A DNA stretch of 64,000 nt from Henricia sp. BOLD:AAB3569 (Eukaryota > Echinodermata > Asteroidea > Spinulosida > Echinasteridae), in the NCBI GenBank assembly GCA_037783545.1, contig JBBELK010000372.1, positions 186,001 to 250,000 of the forward strand, read 5' to 3'. Both the position numbers and the translations under genes were made by a program. Below, in pieces: positions 11,180 through 23,120 of the stretch. The stretch's first letter is position 1. Each line of letters opens with the position of its first letter. The notes under the pieces are model-generated. The model did no database searches, was not told the DNA's origin, and worked only from the letters and a program-made list of their open reading frames with translations.

Positions 11180-11760
11180 GTGTGCACGCGTAATTAACTC
11201 CTTTAAGAGCCCGCCTCTCTCCCCACCCAGGACATTTCTTGAACAATAACTCCCCCTCCCCGAACCCCCTCTATTTCCCTCACTTTTCTCCCGTGGTCGG
11301 CACTTTGTAGTGATAACAGCACGTCCCGATACACATCTGTCTCCGTAGCTACGGATAGACGATACGCTAATGGTTTTCCGTAGGTGTGGAGCGATCACGC
11401 TCTCTTGGCGCGCGATTGCGCGATTATATTGCGGATCGATTTCTCGAGCGCGAAAAGCAACGCGAGGCGAAAGCGCGCGGGGAGGCTGGTCCGATGCAGG
11501 CGGCTTGGCGGTGTCACAGCGCCGGCTTGCTTTCACGAGAGCGCAGCGAGATTTGTCAATAGCGGTCGTTTTGCCATACATTCTTTGATGTCTTTTTTTT
11601 TTGGTCGATATTTTAAAAGTGCAGCAAGGCGGGTTAAAAGAGAAAAACCGACGAGATTCATAGCAGAAGTGACGGTGGCAGGTAATGGAAATTACATCGT
11701 CCAGGAAAATTGCATCGGCGCAGAAATCAGTATTTAATTGAAATGCAAAGGAAGCAGACC
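11180..11760. other. CpG-rich island-like segment with a long open frame
   Basis: The segment 11200-11560 is clearly richer in CG dinucleotides than its neighbours. A 195-codon open frame runs on the - strand (11177-11764). Its translation is rich in Arg and Ser and shows no domain that I recognise, and the opposite strand is also partly open, as expected in GC-rich DNA. It could be a promoter or first exon of an unseen transcript, or simply GC-rich sequence. Confidence 0.35.
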
Positions 11761-12390
11761 ACACGCCGTTGTAGTACGAAAGAAAGATCAGCAGTCACAA
11801 ATGCACATGGTGTATTCGATTTCAATAAAATTTTACTGAAGAAAAAAGAGCAGGCGATTTTATAATCCGACATAAGATACTCTTTCGGCTGGACTTTAAG
11901 GCAAACCTCGTAATTGTATCAACTGTGCTTTTTTTATGTCCTCCCTCATTTGCCCAGAATCTGAGGACCAAACTAATCTCCTCTGCGGCTCTATTTGTAA
12001 CAGAGTAGCACCGTAAAATCAAAGACGATTATGTTAAATTCACTCATGTATTATGAGTTTTAAATCTACTATTGTATAATTGGCAAAAAGGGCAAACGCC
12101 CCGCCCTACCACTAAAATTAACCCACTGACCGCTGTGACGCCACCCTGATACAAATCAGTCCCGAGCGACCGACCGGCCGGCCCCTGATGTCGTGCCTGA
12201 TCTTATCGCATCTGGGCAGTGCACGGAGGCCGAGGGTAGATGGCCTGCCGTGGTGGACTGGGGACCCTGGGTCGGACGATGAACCATTGCCCTCGTGTGA
12301 CCGACCGACCAACTGCACAAAAAAACGCTGTTTCACTGCTCACAAGAAACTGAAGAAAATACAGTCGTGAGAACTTTTGATGCTGTCTAA

Positions 12391-12541
12391 AGCGGGCCTC
12401 ACACTATGCGATTTTTGCCACGAATTAGCTACGATTAGCTACGAATTGGTACGACTGTCCATAGACTCTACACACAATCGTACCAAATCGTAGCTAATCG
12501 TACCTATTTCGTAGCAAAAATCGCACAGTGGGAGGCCCGCT
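12391..12541. mobile_element. 151-bp hairpin MITE (AGCGGGCCTCACACTATGCG ends)
   Basis: AGCGGGCCTCACACTATGCG at the left pairs with CGCACAGTGGGAGGCCCGCT at the right. The inner arms repeat TAGCTACGATTAGCTACGA against its inverse. Confidence 0.85.
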
Positions 12542-13427
12542 TAAAACAAACCTTAGTGAGTTGTTGTTTCAGTTATCCAGTTGACACGTTGAGCAAATTC
12601 TACAAAAATCCCACCCATATTCCGCCGTCTTCGTACAAATCACATGGCACTCGTCAGGAGTAAGAGCACACTTCCCATTTGTTGGGGAGTGGGGAGAGCA
12701 TACTCTCACTGACCCGAGTGTCGTTAATCTTGCCGTTCGCGCGCGCAGGAGTATACTCGTGTTAACACAAGTACACGCCCGATCGAACGCAGCCCGAAGG
12801 TCTGGGACCTAACATTGTCCTTAAAGACGCAGCTCGTCAATACACCACGAACAAATTCGTGCCACGAATTTCACCGCGCTCCACATCTTGCCCGAGTAGG
12901 GCAGCTGCGCTTACAATCCCAAAGGGCGGAGGCTCATTATTTATGCGAGCTCGCCTGTGTATTTATGCAGTGTTTAAACAAATTTAGGCTGCTTGTTTTT
13001 TTACGATGAATGTCGTGGGTGAAATTTGGAACCGAAATTTGACAAATTTGGTAAATAAATTGCAATTCACGTGATTTGAGATGCTAGTTGAGAGCAGTTT
13101 CGTTTGTTTCTGCGCGGTAAAACAACTCGGGATCTTGAGAAGCTTGAGAAGCAACTTTGCCTTACCTACCACGATGCGGTGTGCACTGCATGTAGGTCTA
13201 CATACTGAGTGCTTCTTTAGATAATGCTAACTGTAGCATGTAGCATATGCACGGGTGAGACTCAAACACTCGACCACTAAGCTTATACGCGGCGTCCAGT
13301 GAAAGGTTGGAGGCTCAGGTAAAAAAATATATATATTCTGCATGGTTCTGGTCAGACCGAAGTTCCGGAATTGATGCGGCGACGCGGTGACCACACCCCC
13401 CCCCCCCCCCCCCCCCCCCTCCCCCAC

Positions 13428-13825
13428 CGCGTAATTTTTTTTCCCAGGATGGGAAAGGCCATTGAGAATATTCTCTGCTTTTGATTGGTGCACTGTAAAT
13501 GAATATTCATATTTTCTATATAGCGCCCTCAAGAGTTATTAAATAAAAGGGATATAATAAAGAAAATTTAAGGTTTTGTCGAGTCGTTTGGTAGTCTAGT
13601 GGTTAAGACGTGGGACTATTAATCGAGAGATTGTGGGTTCGAATCTCCTCTCTCGTAATTGTTTTCTTCATTAATTGAGGAAAGACTTATAGTCTAACTC
13701 TCGAACCACGCAGTTGTGTTATTAGTGACAGCTATCAACAAAACACTTCAGTATGCAATATATGCATGAGGTTAGGCCAATCAGGAGCAATCTTCCCTTA
13801 ACCATCCTGGGAAAAAAAATTACGC
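13428..13825. mobile_element. MITE carrying a tRNA-like pol III promoter
   Basis: The inverted ends are GCGTAATTTTTTTTCCCAGG and CCTGGGAAAAAAAATTACGC. Inside is a tRNA-like segment with A box TAGTCTAGTGG and B box GGTTCGAATCT (about 13590-13651). The same interior recurs at 50731-51129, but there the ends are a different sequence. A run of about 24 C lies just outside the left end (13396-13420). Confidence 0.75.
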
Positions 13826-13829
13826 TCCC

Positions 13830-15170
13830 CCACCCCCCTTCCCTCCATCGCACACAGATTCGTACACAGTAAGGCCTATATAGTAAATTTGCAGAGCCGG
13901 AAATAAGTGGCATATTTCAGTATTCAGCTCGGCTCAGCTCAGACACGCTCTAATTCACAATCGCAATTCCTTGTTGTGTCGCGTGAGAACAAGCCGCCAT
14001 TGTTGCAGCTGATTAAACTCACTTATGCATTCGTTCTCATTCAATATCAGATCGTCTGAATCTATTACCCTGAGTACGAGGTTGAGCTGCCCGGGAAAAT
14101 ACATAGACTTGTTCCCATTCCTTACGTAGTCTACAGGATTGGCGATCAGTCTATAAAATGTGAGGCGGTGCGGCAATATGGGCAATAAGAAACATGTACA
14201 TTTCTCAAATGCACAAGACTTCCGCCAAATGTGGCCATTTCTGCCGAGCAACGCTCACCATGTTGTTTCAACTTTACTTTAAACCAAAAGGCCAACGAAG
14301 AGGAGCGTGATGTCATAATTTATTCAACATGACGTCATCATTTGGAGTCGAATGTCCGGACGATCCCGACGAATCGCGTCACAGTATTTTTGCAAATTAT
14401 CATGTTGTATCTACTAGGCTTCCTTGCCTTGGTTCTGTTTTCGAAAACCGCGGCACACCAGACCAAATAAAACGTTTCTTGCAAACACTGATAGGCCTAT
14501 ATGGAGGTATTTTACAAAAAAGTATACATGCCAAAATTTATTGGGGCTTTCAGGTGTATACCCAGCACGATATGTGGCAAAGGGACTCCCCCCCCCCCCT
14601 CCCCCCACCCCCACCCCCTAACGCCCCTATACCTCAACACACTCTTCCCGACGCGACGAGGTGATCAGTGATGTTTCGGGGGTGGGGTGGAAGAACTGGC
14701 TCTAAACAAGACCACTCCTACAATAAGCAATCTTCCGCACAACCTAAACTCAGCAATGTCTCAAAAATATCCTTCCGACTTTAGGTACTGCTGGCCAACA
14801 CAACTTCCACGACATGCACTGTGATTTCGCTTGATGGTTTAAAATATGTTCCCTTTCGGTAAAAAAAAGAAGAGATTGTTACAACGATTTTTGTTGTATA
14901 AAGTTGTAAGAATTTGCGGTAGTGTCAGAACTTTCTCTTTTGGGAGAAGTGTGAGTCTGAAAAGACTTGGTTAGTTTTTTTTTTTAAGTTTCGACTATAG
15001 TCACCTTAAATAAACTGAAATAATAATGTTGTTGCTCTGCTGTTTGATGTTTGAAGATTTTTCAAATGTTTCTCCAAATTATTCGCTGTTGTTCGACGTG
15101 AAACCTGACATGCAGAAATGTTCTCATGCTATGAATTAAAAAATAAAAACGATGTCATAATCTTCAGTGA
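13830..15170. other. No gene recognised; short C-rich repeat
   Basis: The stretch 14540-14650 (CAGCACGATATGTGGCAAA, C-rich run, CCTATACCTCAACACACTCTTCC) recurs in inverse near 36310-36500, so it is a dispersed repeat. The rest shows no exon or domain that I can support. Confidence 0.45.
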
Positions 15171-15181
15171 ACACTCAAGTC

Positions 15182-15460
15182 AGGGGCGGGTCCAGGAATT
15201 TTGCCAGGGAGGGGTTTGTCAGTGCGAGTGCCGACGAAGTCGCTCAGCGGGGGGAGGGGGGAGGGGTTCCATCCCCCCTTTGTTTCAATTTGGGGTGGGG
15301 GTGGGGAGGGTGACAGTCAATAACCAGTCATTTATATCAGCTTGTTGCGGACAAGCGGACACACAGAAAAGGCATTTTAAAGCAGATCGGGGGGTAGTGT
15401 CCCCTTGTCCCACCCCCACCCCCACCCCACTCCACCCGCCCCTCCCCCCGGATTCGCGCC
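15182..15460. mobile_element. Nonautonomous DNA transposon, CAGGGGCGGGTCCAGG end
   Basis: The left end is CAGGGGCGGGTCCAGGAATTTT and the right end ...GGATTCGCGCCTG, an imperfect inverse. CAAGT occurs directly outside both ends, a possible 5-bp target duplication. The interior is full of G and C runs. CAGGGGCGG-type ends are known from hAT-like repeats of many animals; the family is uncertain. Confidence 0.55.
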
Positions 15461-15499
15461 TGCAAGTTCATATCACCTTTAAAATATCTGACGATCAGT

Positions 15500-16430
15500 A
15501 TGTTCTGAAGCAGTGAACAAAATCCGCTGATTTTCACTAGACCATGAACATGATAATTCTTCTGTGAAACATCCCAGCTTTGATATACATGTATTATGAA
15601 ATCAAAATAAACCAAGTCACACGAATTAATACGCGATACAATGCCAACCCATGAGTCACTCGACAATGTCTCAAAAACCAAAAACGACAGTCCGCAGGAA
15701 AAACTGCTAAAGCAAGAAATAATAAAAAAAGACAAACAAAATTCACGCGGCGCACAAATAAAGTATGGAAAAATGCATATCTGATAATCAAAATTCAATA
15801 TCACATTCGGCAAGATCAGAGCGAATGCTTTCGCCTGTGTTCTCTTTGTTAAAGCTTAAAGTGATTTTTTTTGCGGTGAATTTTTTTCACTCCTCGCTGG
15901 AGCTTTTGTGTACACGGTGTGGACGGAGGGGAGTGTAGATATATGTCAGGTTCGCGGCTGTTTTATTTCTATTCTTGAACCGACGAAAAATTGTGAACAT
16001 GAGGGGCAGGCATTGTTCACGGGCTGTCACGCTCTCAGACGGCACAAAGAGGAGTGTTCTGGGGGAAGGGTTTCGAATGGATCAAAGGGAGACCGCGGTA
16101 GTCTCAATTCAAGTCCCGGCATGAGGACTTTAAAAATCACACGGTTGGTGCACTCGAATCTTGTTGAGTTTTCGTATCCCACTGAGGTGGTTATTCCTGC
16201 AGCTTATGTCACTGCATTTCGGCCCGATTCGGTTCTCTTGTCAAATTCAGTTCAGATGTTTGTTTCGGTCGTAATCAGGATAAATTGTGAATGGAGGAAG
16301 GAGTTTCTCCAAAAATATAAGCCCTTTTAAAGGCGGTGGGTTTTTGGGGGGTGGAGAACGCGTTGACCAATGCGCAATGCGTCTGGCGTGACATGCACAT
16401 TGTGTTTCCAATGTAAGAAAACCTTCCCAC
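15500..16430. other. No gene recognised
   Basis: Holds a 140-codon open frame (+, 15908-16330) and a 158-codon frame (-, 15337-15813). Neither shows a domain, signal peptide or splice-flanked structure that I recognise. Confidence 0.4.
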
Positions 16431-16839
16431 GTACGTGAAAGAGCCTTGCTTAAAAACAGATTACATAATTGGAAAACGTTTTAAAACGGGGACAACAACT
16501 TCACATCCTAAAGAATAATGTTGATAAACTGCATGCCTTGTAGAAATTTCAGCCACATAGATTCAGTAATACTTCAGAAAACCACGCGTGGTTTTTGTGT
16601 TGAATGAATCATTATGGTAAAAAAAAAATTTTACAAATTTTTTGAAAGCACATTCAGTTGGCAATTTCGCCCATGCACACGGGGAAAAAATCAGGTGGTG
16701 TTTGTTACCATTGATATCAACACTTTTATTCGTTTTTTTCCTTGCCAACTCGTGAAGTAAAATTTTGGGTAACTGCAAATACAGAAAATAATTCTGTTAA
16801 TATTTGAAATGTTCACGCCTTTTATCATTAGGCATATAC

Positions 16840-17001
16840 CAGGGGCCTGTTTTGGCGAACATTACCGAAAACACGTTTCTGATGGATACTGAATCGACCA
16901 ATGGCCAGCTTTGGTCGTCGGCAACAAAATCCGTTCATTGGTTGAATCAGTAATTACGTCAGAAACATGTTTCTGGTTATGGTCGCGAAAATAGGCCCCT
17001 G
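16840..17001. mobile_element. MITE family B (CAGGGGCCTGTTTTGGCG ends)
   Basis: The ends are CAGGGGCCTGTTTTGGCGA and inverse TCGCGAAAATAGGCCCCTG. Inside, AACACGTTTCTGA and TCAGAAACATGTTTCTGGTT are inverted copies. A related copy lies at about 25918-26075 in intron 1 of the SPFH gene. The outer CAG/CTG fits the CWG target of PIF/Harbinger elements. Confidence 0.75.
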
Positions 17002-17009
17002 TTAATCAA

Positions 17010-17206
17010 CTGGGGCCAATTTCATAGAGGTTTTTAAGCACAAATATTTGCTTAAGCACAAAACACTCTTGCTTAGTAGGGAACGTTACCAGTGAAATCC
17101 TCAATGTAATAGAAGTAGTGTATGACCACCTAATATTTTATCAAGCAAAGTTGTTCATGCTTAAGCATTTTTTCATGCCTAAGCAGTTCTATGAAATTGG
17201 CCCCTG
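17010..17206. mobile_element. MITE family C (GGGGCCAATTTCAT ends)
   Basis: CTG-GGGCCAATTTCATAGAGG at the left and TCTATGAAATTGGCCC-CTG at the right. It starts nine bases after the family B element. Other copies are at 21198-21475, 21784-22065, 28653-28896 and 50414-50657. Two copies have CTG directly repeated outside the ends and three have CAG left and CTG right. This fits the CWG targets of PIF/Harbinger transposons. Confidence 0.8.
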
Positions 17207-17984
17207 GTCTAAATCATTCAGAAACCTCACCAGCAATAACACATGAAAGACCCGTTACAAAAACAGTTCCCTGGATTTGTCTGACAATGTGCTCTTATTG
17301 TAACACGGTTATGGATAATAACATTAGGGCAGTGCACATATTAATTGCATACAAAATATCAAAAATTAATTTGGCACTTTCTTCCCGTTTGTAAATACTG
17401 TACAAACTCGGCCTAAAGGCAGACATTTTCAACAGAGGGAAAAAATATGTATCAGGACTCGAGTTTACAGTTACCCAAAATTGTACTTCACGAGTTGACA
17501 AGGAAAACCCGACTAAAAGTGTTGATAGCAATAATATAGTAACAAACACCACATATAATTTTTGTGTAAAATGGTATCTTTGTGGGAGAAATTCCCAATT
17601 GAAGGTGCTTAAAAAATGTTTACCATTCTTTCAACACAAAAACCATGCTTGGATCTTTATGGTTTTCTCAGGTATTACTGCGTCTATATGGCTGCAATTT
17701 CTACAAGGCAGTTTATCAACATTCTTTCTTTAGTTATGTAATGCTGTTGTTCCTGTTTTTAAATGTTTTCCAATCATGTAATCACGTGTCTTTAACGACG
17801 ATAAGGAAAGGGTATACCCGCGGACAGTCGGGTTGGCGTGGTGGTTATTTATGCCCCAGCTTTCATATATGTCGTCCCGGGTTCGATACCTTTGGTCTGG
17901 ATTGAGTTTGCAGTCTTTACTTGGCCGTGTGGATTTTTCCCCCAGATAATTTCCCTGGGGGTTTTCCTCCCACTTTTAAAGGCT

Positions 17985-18760
17985 CTATGTATCATTTGCA
18001 AGATAAAACTTTTTCGTGGAATAAGAGTGTAACATATCTATAAGGAAGAATGTTGGTAAACTAGCCTGCAGAATTTTTAGCTACTTAGATGCATAAATGC
18101 TTCAGAAAACTTTTTAAATCTATATATGGATTTTGTGTATACGGGTAATTCCCAAAATTAGGGGTCCAAAATTGTTGGTGTCCCAGTTACGTACGACAAT
18201 CTCTGCTTCAAAAATCACCACTCATGATCACAAATTCTTAGTAATGGACTGTGGCCTGTGATTATAGGGGGCAGCATCATTTTCTTCAATATTTTGTTCT
18301 CCGATTCCTGAAAAATATTTAAAACAAAAGACCATGAAGGCTTATAATTTGTTCCATGGTATTGAATAGGAGTTTGGTGTCCCGGGTTACCTACGCCAAT
18401 GAAAATTGGCTGTAGAATGCGTTTGCATTAACCTTGGTGCCATATCTACACACAAACATTAAATTTGAGTGGCATTTTGTTGAAATAAAAATTATTATTT
18501 TCTACTGGGAAATCTTGAAAAGCATGTCACACTTTTGGACCCCTAATTTGAGGAATTACCCATACACGTGAATGGTAATTTGTTTTTAGAAAACCACCTT
18601 CGGTTGTTAATTTTCAGCATGAAATACCATTTTGGACGGAAATAAATTCATGTGGTGTTTGTTACCATTGCTATCAACACTTTGAGTAAGTTTTCTTGTC
18701 AACTCATTAAAAACAAAATTAGGTCATTGCAAATGATACAATGGGCCTTTAAAACTGCAC
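17985..18760. mobile_element. Family A variant interrupted by a 419-bp MITE
   Basis: Outer halves (17985-18140 and 18565-18760) match family A and its copy at 56433-56775, which lacks the interruption. The insert 18143-18561 has ends GGGTAATTCCCAAAATTAGG and inverse CCTAATTTGAGGAATTACCC and encodes nothing obvious. Confidence 0.75.
18143..18561. mobile_element. MITE with GGGTAATTCCCAAAATTAGGGGTCC ends
   Basis: A relative with similar inner end (ATTAGGGGTCCAAAA) but different outer bases lies at 28031-28274. The bases TA occur at both junctions. Confidence 0.75.
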
Positions 18761-18898
18761 CCTTCTTCAACATCTTTACACTATGAGCAAAAACATGTAC
18801 ATGTTCATTGTAACCCCATTGTTAGTAACAATGGTGTGTGCCCAATTTCCATTGTTAGATGTTCATAGTGTTAGTTCATAATAAAGTAAAGTTAAAGC

Positions 18899-19261
18899 TA
18901 CTCTCTAAATGCAAAAGAGTGAAAAACTCACTCTTCAAAAGAGTGACTCCCTTATAAAACCACTCGGAAACAGTGAAAATCACTCTAAAAAGAGTGAAAT
19001 TCTGTAAAAAGAGTGGCAATCACTCCAAAAAGAGTGGAAAAAAACACTCAAAAAAGGAGCCATATGGAGGACAGCTCTTTTTCGAGCTGTCCTTTATATG
19101 GCTCCTTTGTGGAGTGGTTTTCCCACTCTTTTAGGAGTGATTGCCACTCTTTTCATAGAATTTCACTCCTTTTAGAGTGATTTTCACTGTCTCCGAGTGG
19201 TTTTATAAGGGAGTCACTCTTTTAAAGAGTGAGTTTTTCACTCTTTTGCATTTAGAGAGTA
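18899..19261. mobile_element. 363-bp fold-back element built of GAGTG motifs
   Basis: TACTCTCTAAATGCAAAAGAGTG at the left pairs with its inverse at the right. Each arm repeats AAAAGAGTG or CACTCTTTT about every 20 bases, and the apex is GGAGCCATATGGAGGACAGCTC and inverse. The outer TA is probably the target site. Confidence 0.85.
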
Positions 19262-19264
19262 ATA

Positions 19265-20980
19265 CCGCATATAGTTTATGGCATAAAGGGCTTGCCGAAG
19301 ATGATGATGCCCCATGTTTTCTTCTTGAAAAGCTGTGTGTATAATTCTTTAAAAGTATGGATACGATTTTTGTTTTGAAGAAATAAAATGAAATGAAGAT
19401 GCATGCCATAAAATTAACAGCAACATTATGTAACAAACACGTGTATACTAACCGTGTGTTCTAAAGAAGTCTATAACACCATCCGATTGAAGCAAACAAA
19501 GTCTCACACATGACTAAGGTCTGTTATGGCAAGACCGGCTGATTAATGTCATCGTGAGCAAAAAAGAAAGAAAACCCGAATCAACAAACACCTCGAGAAC
19601 ATTTATCAATATTGGACACTGCAGACTGAAATCCCGCGACAGAGAAAAAAATTAACGGCGTGAAAGGAACAAATATATAGAGGAGAGGTTATTTTATGGA
19701 TTTTTTTTACAGGCGGCATCATCTAGCAATCAAACCGAACCAACCAAGGGAGAATTGAGACCGCGGCCGGTCGCACCGTGAAGAAAGGGCTCGCCAGCGA
19801 CGGGCGAGAGACACCGCCGTGTCAAAGCGAGCGCAGCGCGGCGTGAATTTTCCACTTTTGAGGGCCGATCAGGCGGAAAGTTGGTAATCCGCCGGCCCAA
19901 AGCGAGAGAGAAAAATGGAAAATGGGAAAAGAGGGCGGCCCGCGTTTGTTCTTTGGAAATCAGGTTGTGGAATATCTGTATTGAGAGTGATCTATTATTC
20001 CGCAGAGGGGGGAAATCTGAAGGGGGAAATTCGACTGGCCGTGATGTAAATGAAAAATGATAATTGGTGTCAATTTTGGTCTCAAGGAATCTTTTGAATA
20101 TCTCCGACAAAAACGCATTTAAGGTTGTGTACTTTGGTATAACGTACCGAGCACCTAAATTATTATTTTCATAGCGGGTCCGGTGAAAAAAAAAAAAAAA
20201 ATGTTGAGTCTCGCGCGTTGGAACATAAGATAGGCCTAATACTTTGAATAGTGTTTGCGTTTTTCCAGTTGTTCGATATTTTCTAAAACTGCCCAAGTTT
20301 GGTTTTTTATTTCAATGGTGATCAGGCATGCACCATACCAGATGTTGTATGGGTAGAATAGTCAGTGTTCTGGAAAATGTCGATTTTTTTTCCCCTTTAA
20401 TTTATCCGAACTAAACTCGGTGTTGAAGGTAGGCCTATATAGGTTCTACGCGTTCATAAATCACAAAGGGAACAAAAACGGGACAACGAACAGAGAACGA
20501 GTGTGTGAACCAAATTTAAGACACAAAAATTCTCAGTGAATGTCGGTACCATGAGAAAGTGTAATCATACTCGCATTGAACCTTTTCGCGCGTAAAGTAG
20601 GCTAGACGCGCGTCGTTTTCAGAAAAATAAAATGGTGCATGTGAAGGGTATTTGGAGTGAAACGGCCCACCGAAGATCACAGAATCACAAAAACATTTGC
20701 CGCCCAAGTTTATTATTGGGTTTCAGTGCCTCGTTCCACTCCAAATTTCCTCCACGTAGCTTTTTCTCAAAACGGATAGCGCCTCACATTTACGCGCGAA
20801 AAGCTAGGCTCGGTGTGAATTCCAGCCTATGAAAGGTGCAGCGCGCGGCAAGAATGTATATAGCAACTTGCAGTTGATGTTCAATCATAAAAGCATGCAG
20901 TTAATTTGAAAACTATTATAATTTGGATTTTGCTATAAACACTATACACGAATCCAGTAGCTAAGGACTCTTTCTTTCCC
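19265..20980. other. No gene recognised; GC-rich patch
   Basis: The segment 19740-19930 is GC-rich and lies within a 188-codon frame (-, 19730-20296) with no recognisable domain. A looser inverted repeat with TTTACGCGCGAAAAG lies at 20580-20820. Confidence 0.4.
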
Positions 20981-20986
20981 TGCGCG

Positions 20987-21187
20987 TCCCCATAACTGGG
21001 GGCCATCCAGTGCCATGAAGTGTGCGTTCTGAGACGGTTGTTAAAATTGAACAGTGCACAACGCGCCCCCTTTGTGTGCACATCAGGCTTCACAAGCTTT
21101 CAATAAAGAACGCGTTAATTATTTGAAGTGACAACATAATGTATAACGTACAGTTCATGGCACTGGATGCCCCCAGTTATGGCGGAC
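20987..21187. mobile_element. MITE with CATAACTGGGGGCCATCCAGTG ends
   Basis: The left CATAACTGGGGGCCATCCAG pairs with CTGGATGCCCCCAGTTATG at the right. The nearby GCACTGGAAGCC ends of the element at 61352-61875 are similar in style. Confidence 0.7.
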
Positions 21188-21197
21188 GTACAGAGAA

Positions 21198-21475
21198 CAG
21201 GGGCCAATTTCATGGCGCTGCTTAAGCGCTAGCTGAAAACGTGTGCTTACTGTAGCATAAAAGGTGTGCTAACTTTAAGGCTATTTCACGGCCGCGGCGT
21301 GCTTAAGCATGCGCGTGCTTGGAAACGGGCATTGTTGCGTCACGAGTGTTTAGCAAATTTGCCTGTGAAGCTAGCAAACGTTTGGCAGTGCTTAAGGTTA
21401 CGGTCTCCATGAAATAGCCGGAGCCTCCGTTAGCACAAAATCGGCTGCTAAACAGCTCCATGAAATTGGCCCCTG
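21198..21475. mobile_element. MITE family C, long form, forward
   Basis: The ends are GGGGCCAATTTCATGGCGCT and inverse. The interior (TAAGCGCTAGCTGAAAACG... GCGTGCTTAAGCATGCGCG) is the inverse of that at 21784-22065. With that copy it brackets the last 222 bases of the SPFH gene 1 coding region. Confidence 0.85.
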
Positions 21476-21783
21476 GTCCTCGGCTCTCGGACTGGTGTAT
21501 AGACAGAGAACTGAACACTTAACCACACCCCGCCATTCTTTTTCACCGGCCCTTCTCATTTTTATGCCCCGCCATTGGTCGACCCATAGATTGGCCCAGT
21601 CACCAGAGAGTTAAAGTTGACCGTCATAAACACCGTCGGGTGATCCCTCAATGTGCGGATGTAGTTCAGCGACGCCTTTTGGTCCTGATCGGTGATGTTG
21701 AGATCAGAGTAGATCTTGGCAAGTCCATTGTTGTGAGCGCCCTCTATCATCGCACGCGCACTAGCCTGGGCTCGAGAGCGGAT

Positions 21784-22065
21784 CAGGGCCCAATTTCATA
21801 GAGCTGTTTAACAGCCCATTTTCCGTTAACCGAGCGTCAGGCTATTTCATAGACATCGTTAACGGTAAGCAACTGAAAACTTGCCTTAACCGCAGAGCCA
21901 AATTTTGCTTAAGATAGTGACGCAACAATGGCGGTTACCAAGCGCGCGCACGCTTAAGCACGCTGCGGCCGTGAAATAGCCTTAAAGTTAGTACAACTTT
22001 TCTGCTACAGTAAGCACACTTTTTCAGCTAGTGCTTAATAAGCAGCTCTATGAAATTGGGCCCTG
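21784..22065. mobile_element. MITE family C inserted in SPFH gene 1 coding exon 5
   Basis: The ends are CAGGGCCCAATTTCATAGAGCTG and its exact 23-base inverse. On the coding strand it sits between GCA GCC and ATC CGC. Taking it out and keeping one CTG or CAG leaves an uninterrupted frame (AQAA-x-IRSRAQ). Left in, it brings a TAG within seven codons. It lacks a GT donor at the start and an AG at its very end, so it is not a simple intron. Confidence 0.88.
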
Positions 22066-22264
22066 GGCTGCTTGGGCAGTGGCGTTTTGGGCGATTTCCT
22101 CGGCAGAGTTTTCAATCAGAGTCACCTGCAGCATGTTTTGCAATGTCCCAAAATTTTAATCAACCATTTGACCGAAGAAAAAGAAAATACTCAAGTGAAT
22201 TCCAACTGTCCAATGAAATTATTCCGCCCGATATTAATATTTTTATAAGGAACTGTGATTTTTT

Positions 22265-22842
22265 TAGACCGATCCAGAAATTTCCTAGCAACATGCCACA
22301 CATGTGAGGCACGTGTGCAGTAGAGTCGCGTGGCCGCGCCGTGCGTCAGCGTCCGCGCCCTGGTCAGCGCGTATTGAAACACGCACACGCACACAGAAAC
22401 TGCACGCTCGAAAGCAAAATGTGCACTTATTAGTATCCGGTCATGTGCGTGCACGTACAACACGCCTGCAATACGCGTAACGCGAGCGATCGGACAAAAA
22501 CATCTCGACACAGATCTACAACGCAGTGAATGCACAACATAGCAAAACGACAAGCTAATTTTGGTGAGTTTTTCCCGTTTACACGAAAACACATTTATGA
22601 AGGGATTAAAAGTAGGTTTGGATAGTCTTATACAATCCGTTTTAAACCGGCTAGGGTCCTCTGCGCTGATAACAATTATGTTTATGGTGTTTTGGCGTCA
22701 CTCGTGCTGCATTTCGCCGTAGCTCTGTGCACAAAATTTTGAGGACTCTGGTAGCCAAAATGGGGATTTACTTTTTGGCTACCTGAACCTGAGGCTGTGA
22801 TTGGTCAATTCCAAAATGGGCGGAGCTTACTAGATCGGTCTA
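22265..22842. mobile_element. MITE family D (TAGACCGATC ends), copy 1
   Basis: It runs from TAGACCGATCCAGAAATTTCC to GATCGGTCTA. The interior contains GGTCAATTCCAAAATGGGCGG and TTTAAACCGGCTAGGGTCCTC. Copy 2 at 24507-25031 is in the opposite orientation, and a further broken copy lies at about 54350-55150. It ends only 40 bases from the exon 4 donor of SPFH gene 1. Confidence 0.8.
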
Positions 22843-23120
22843 TTATCATGGCGACACGTCACACTTAGGCACTCACGCTCACCATTTCCTCCGTAGTCTT
22901 CCTCACCAGTTGTTTCTCTTGTATGTGCGTCTCCCTCACTGCGTTTTTATACGATTGACTGGAGGTTGAGACTAAGCACGCTATCCGGAATGTCCACGAA
23001 TCCCAACTGGAAGTAGCGAACATCGGCGTACAGGCCCTTGTCTTCGTTCGTACACTGTACGAACGGCTTGCATCCGGGCTCACAACCTGCCGAGACAAAA
23101 CAGATTATGTATAGACGGAT

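Noticed and set aside
11177..11764. 195-codon open frame on the - strand
   Set aside because: It lies in a GC-rich patch where the other strand is also open. The translation shows no domain or splice structure; kept only as a CpG-rich segment.
13396..13420. Poly-C run as a G-quadruplex switch
   Set aside because: An uninterrupted C run of this length is more simply a microsatellite or an uncertain base call; no neighbouring gene would use it.
19730..20296. 188-codon open frame on the - strand
   Set aside because: No recognisable domain; its GC-rich end explains the lack of stops.
21784..22065. The MITE in exon 5 as an introner (a transposon that acts as an intron)
   Set aside because: On the coding strand there is no GT at its start and no AG at its end; use of the nearest AG would leave extra bases in the message.
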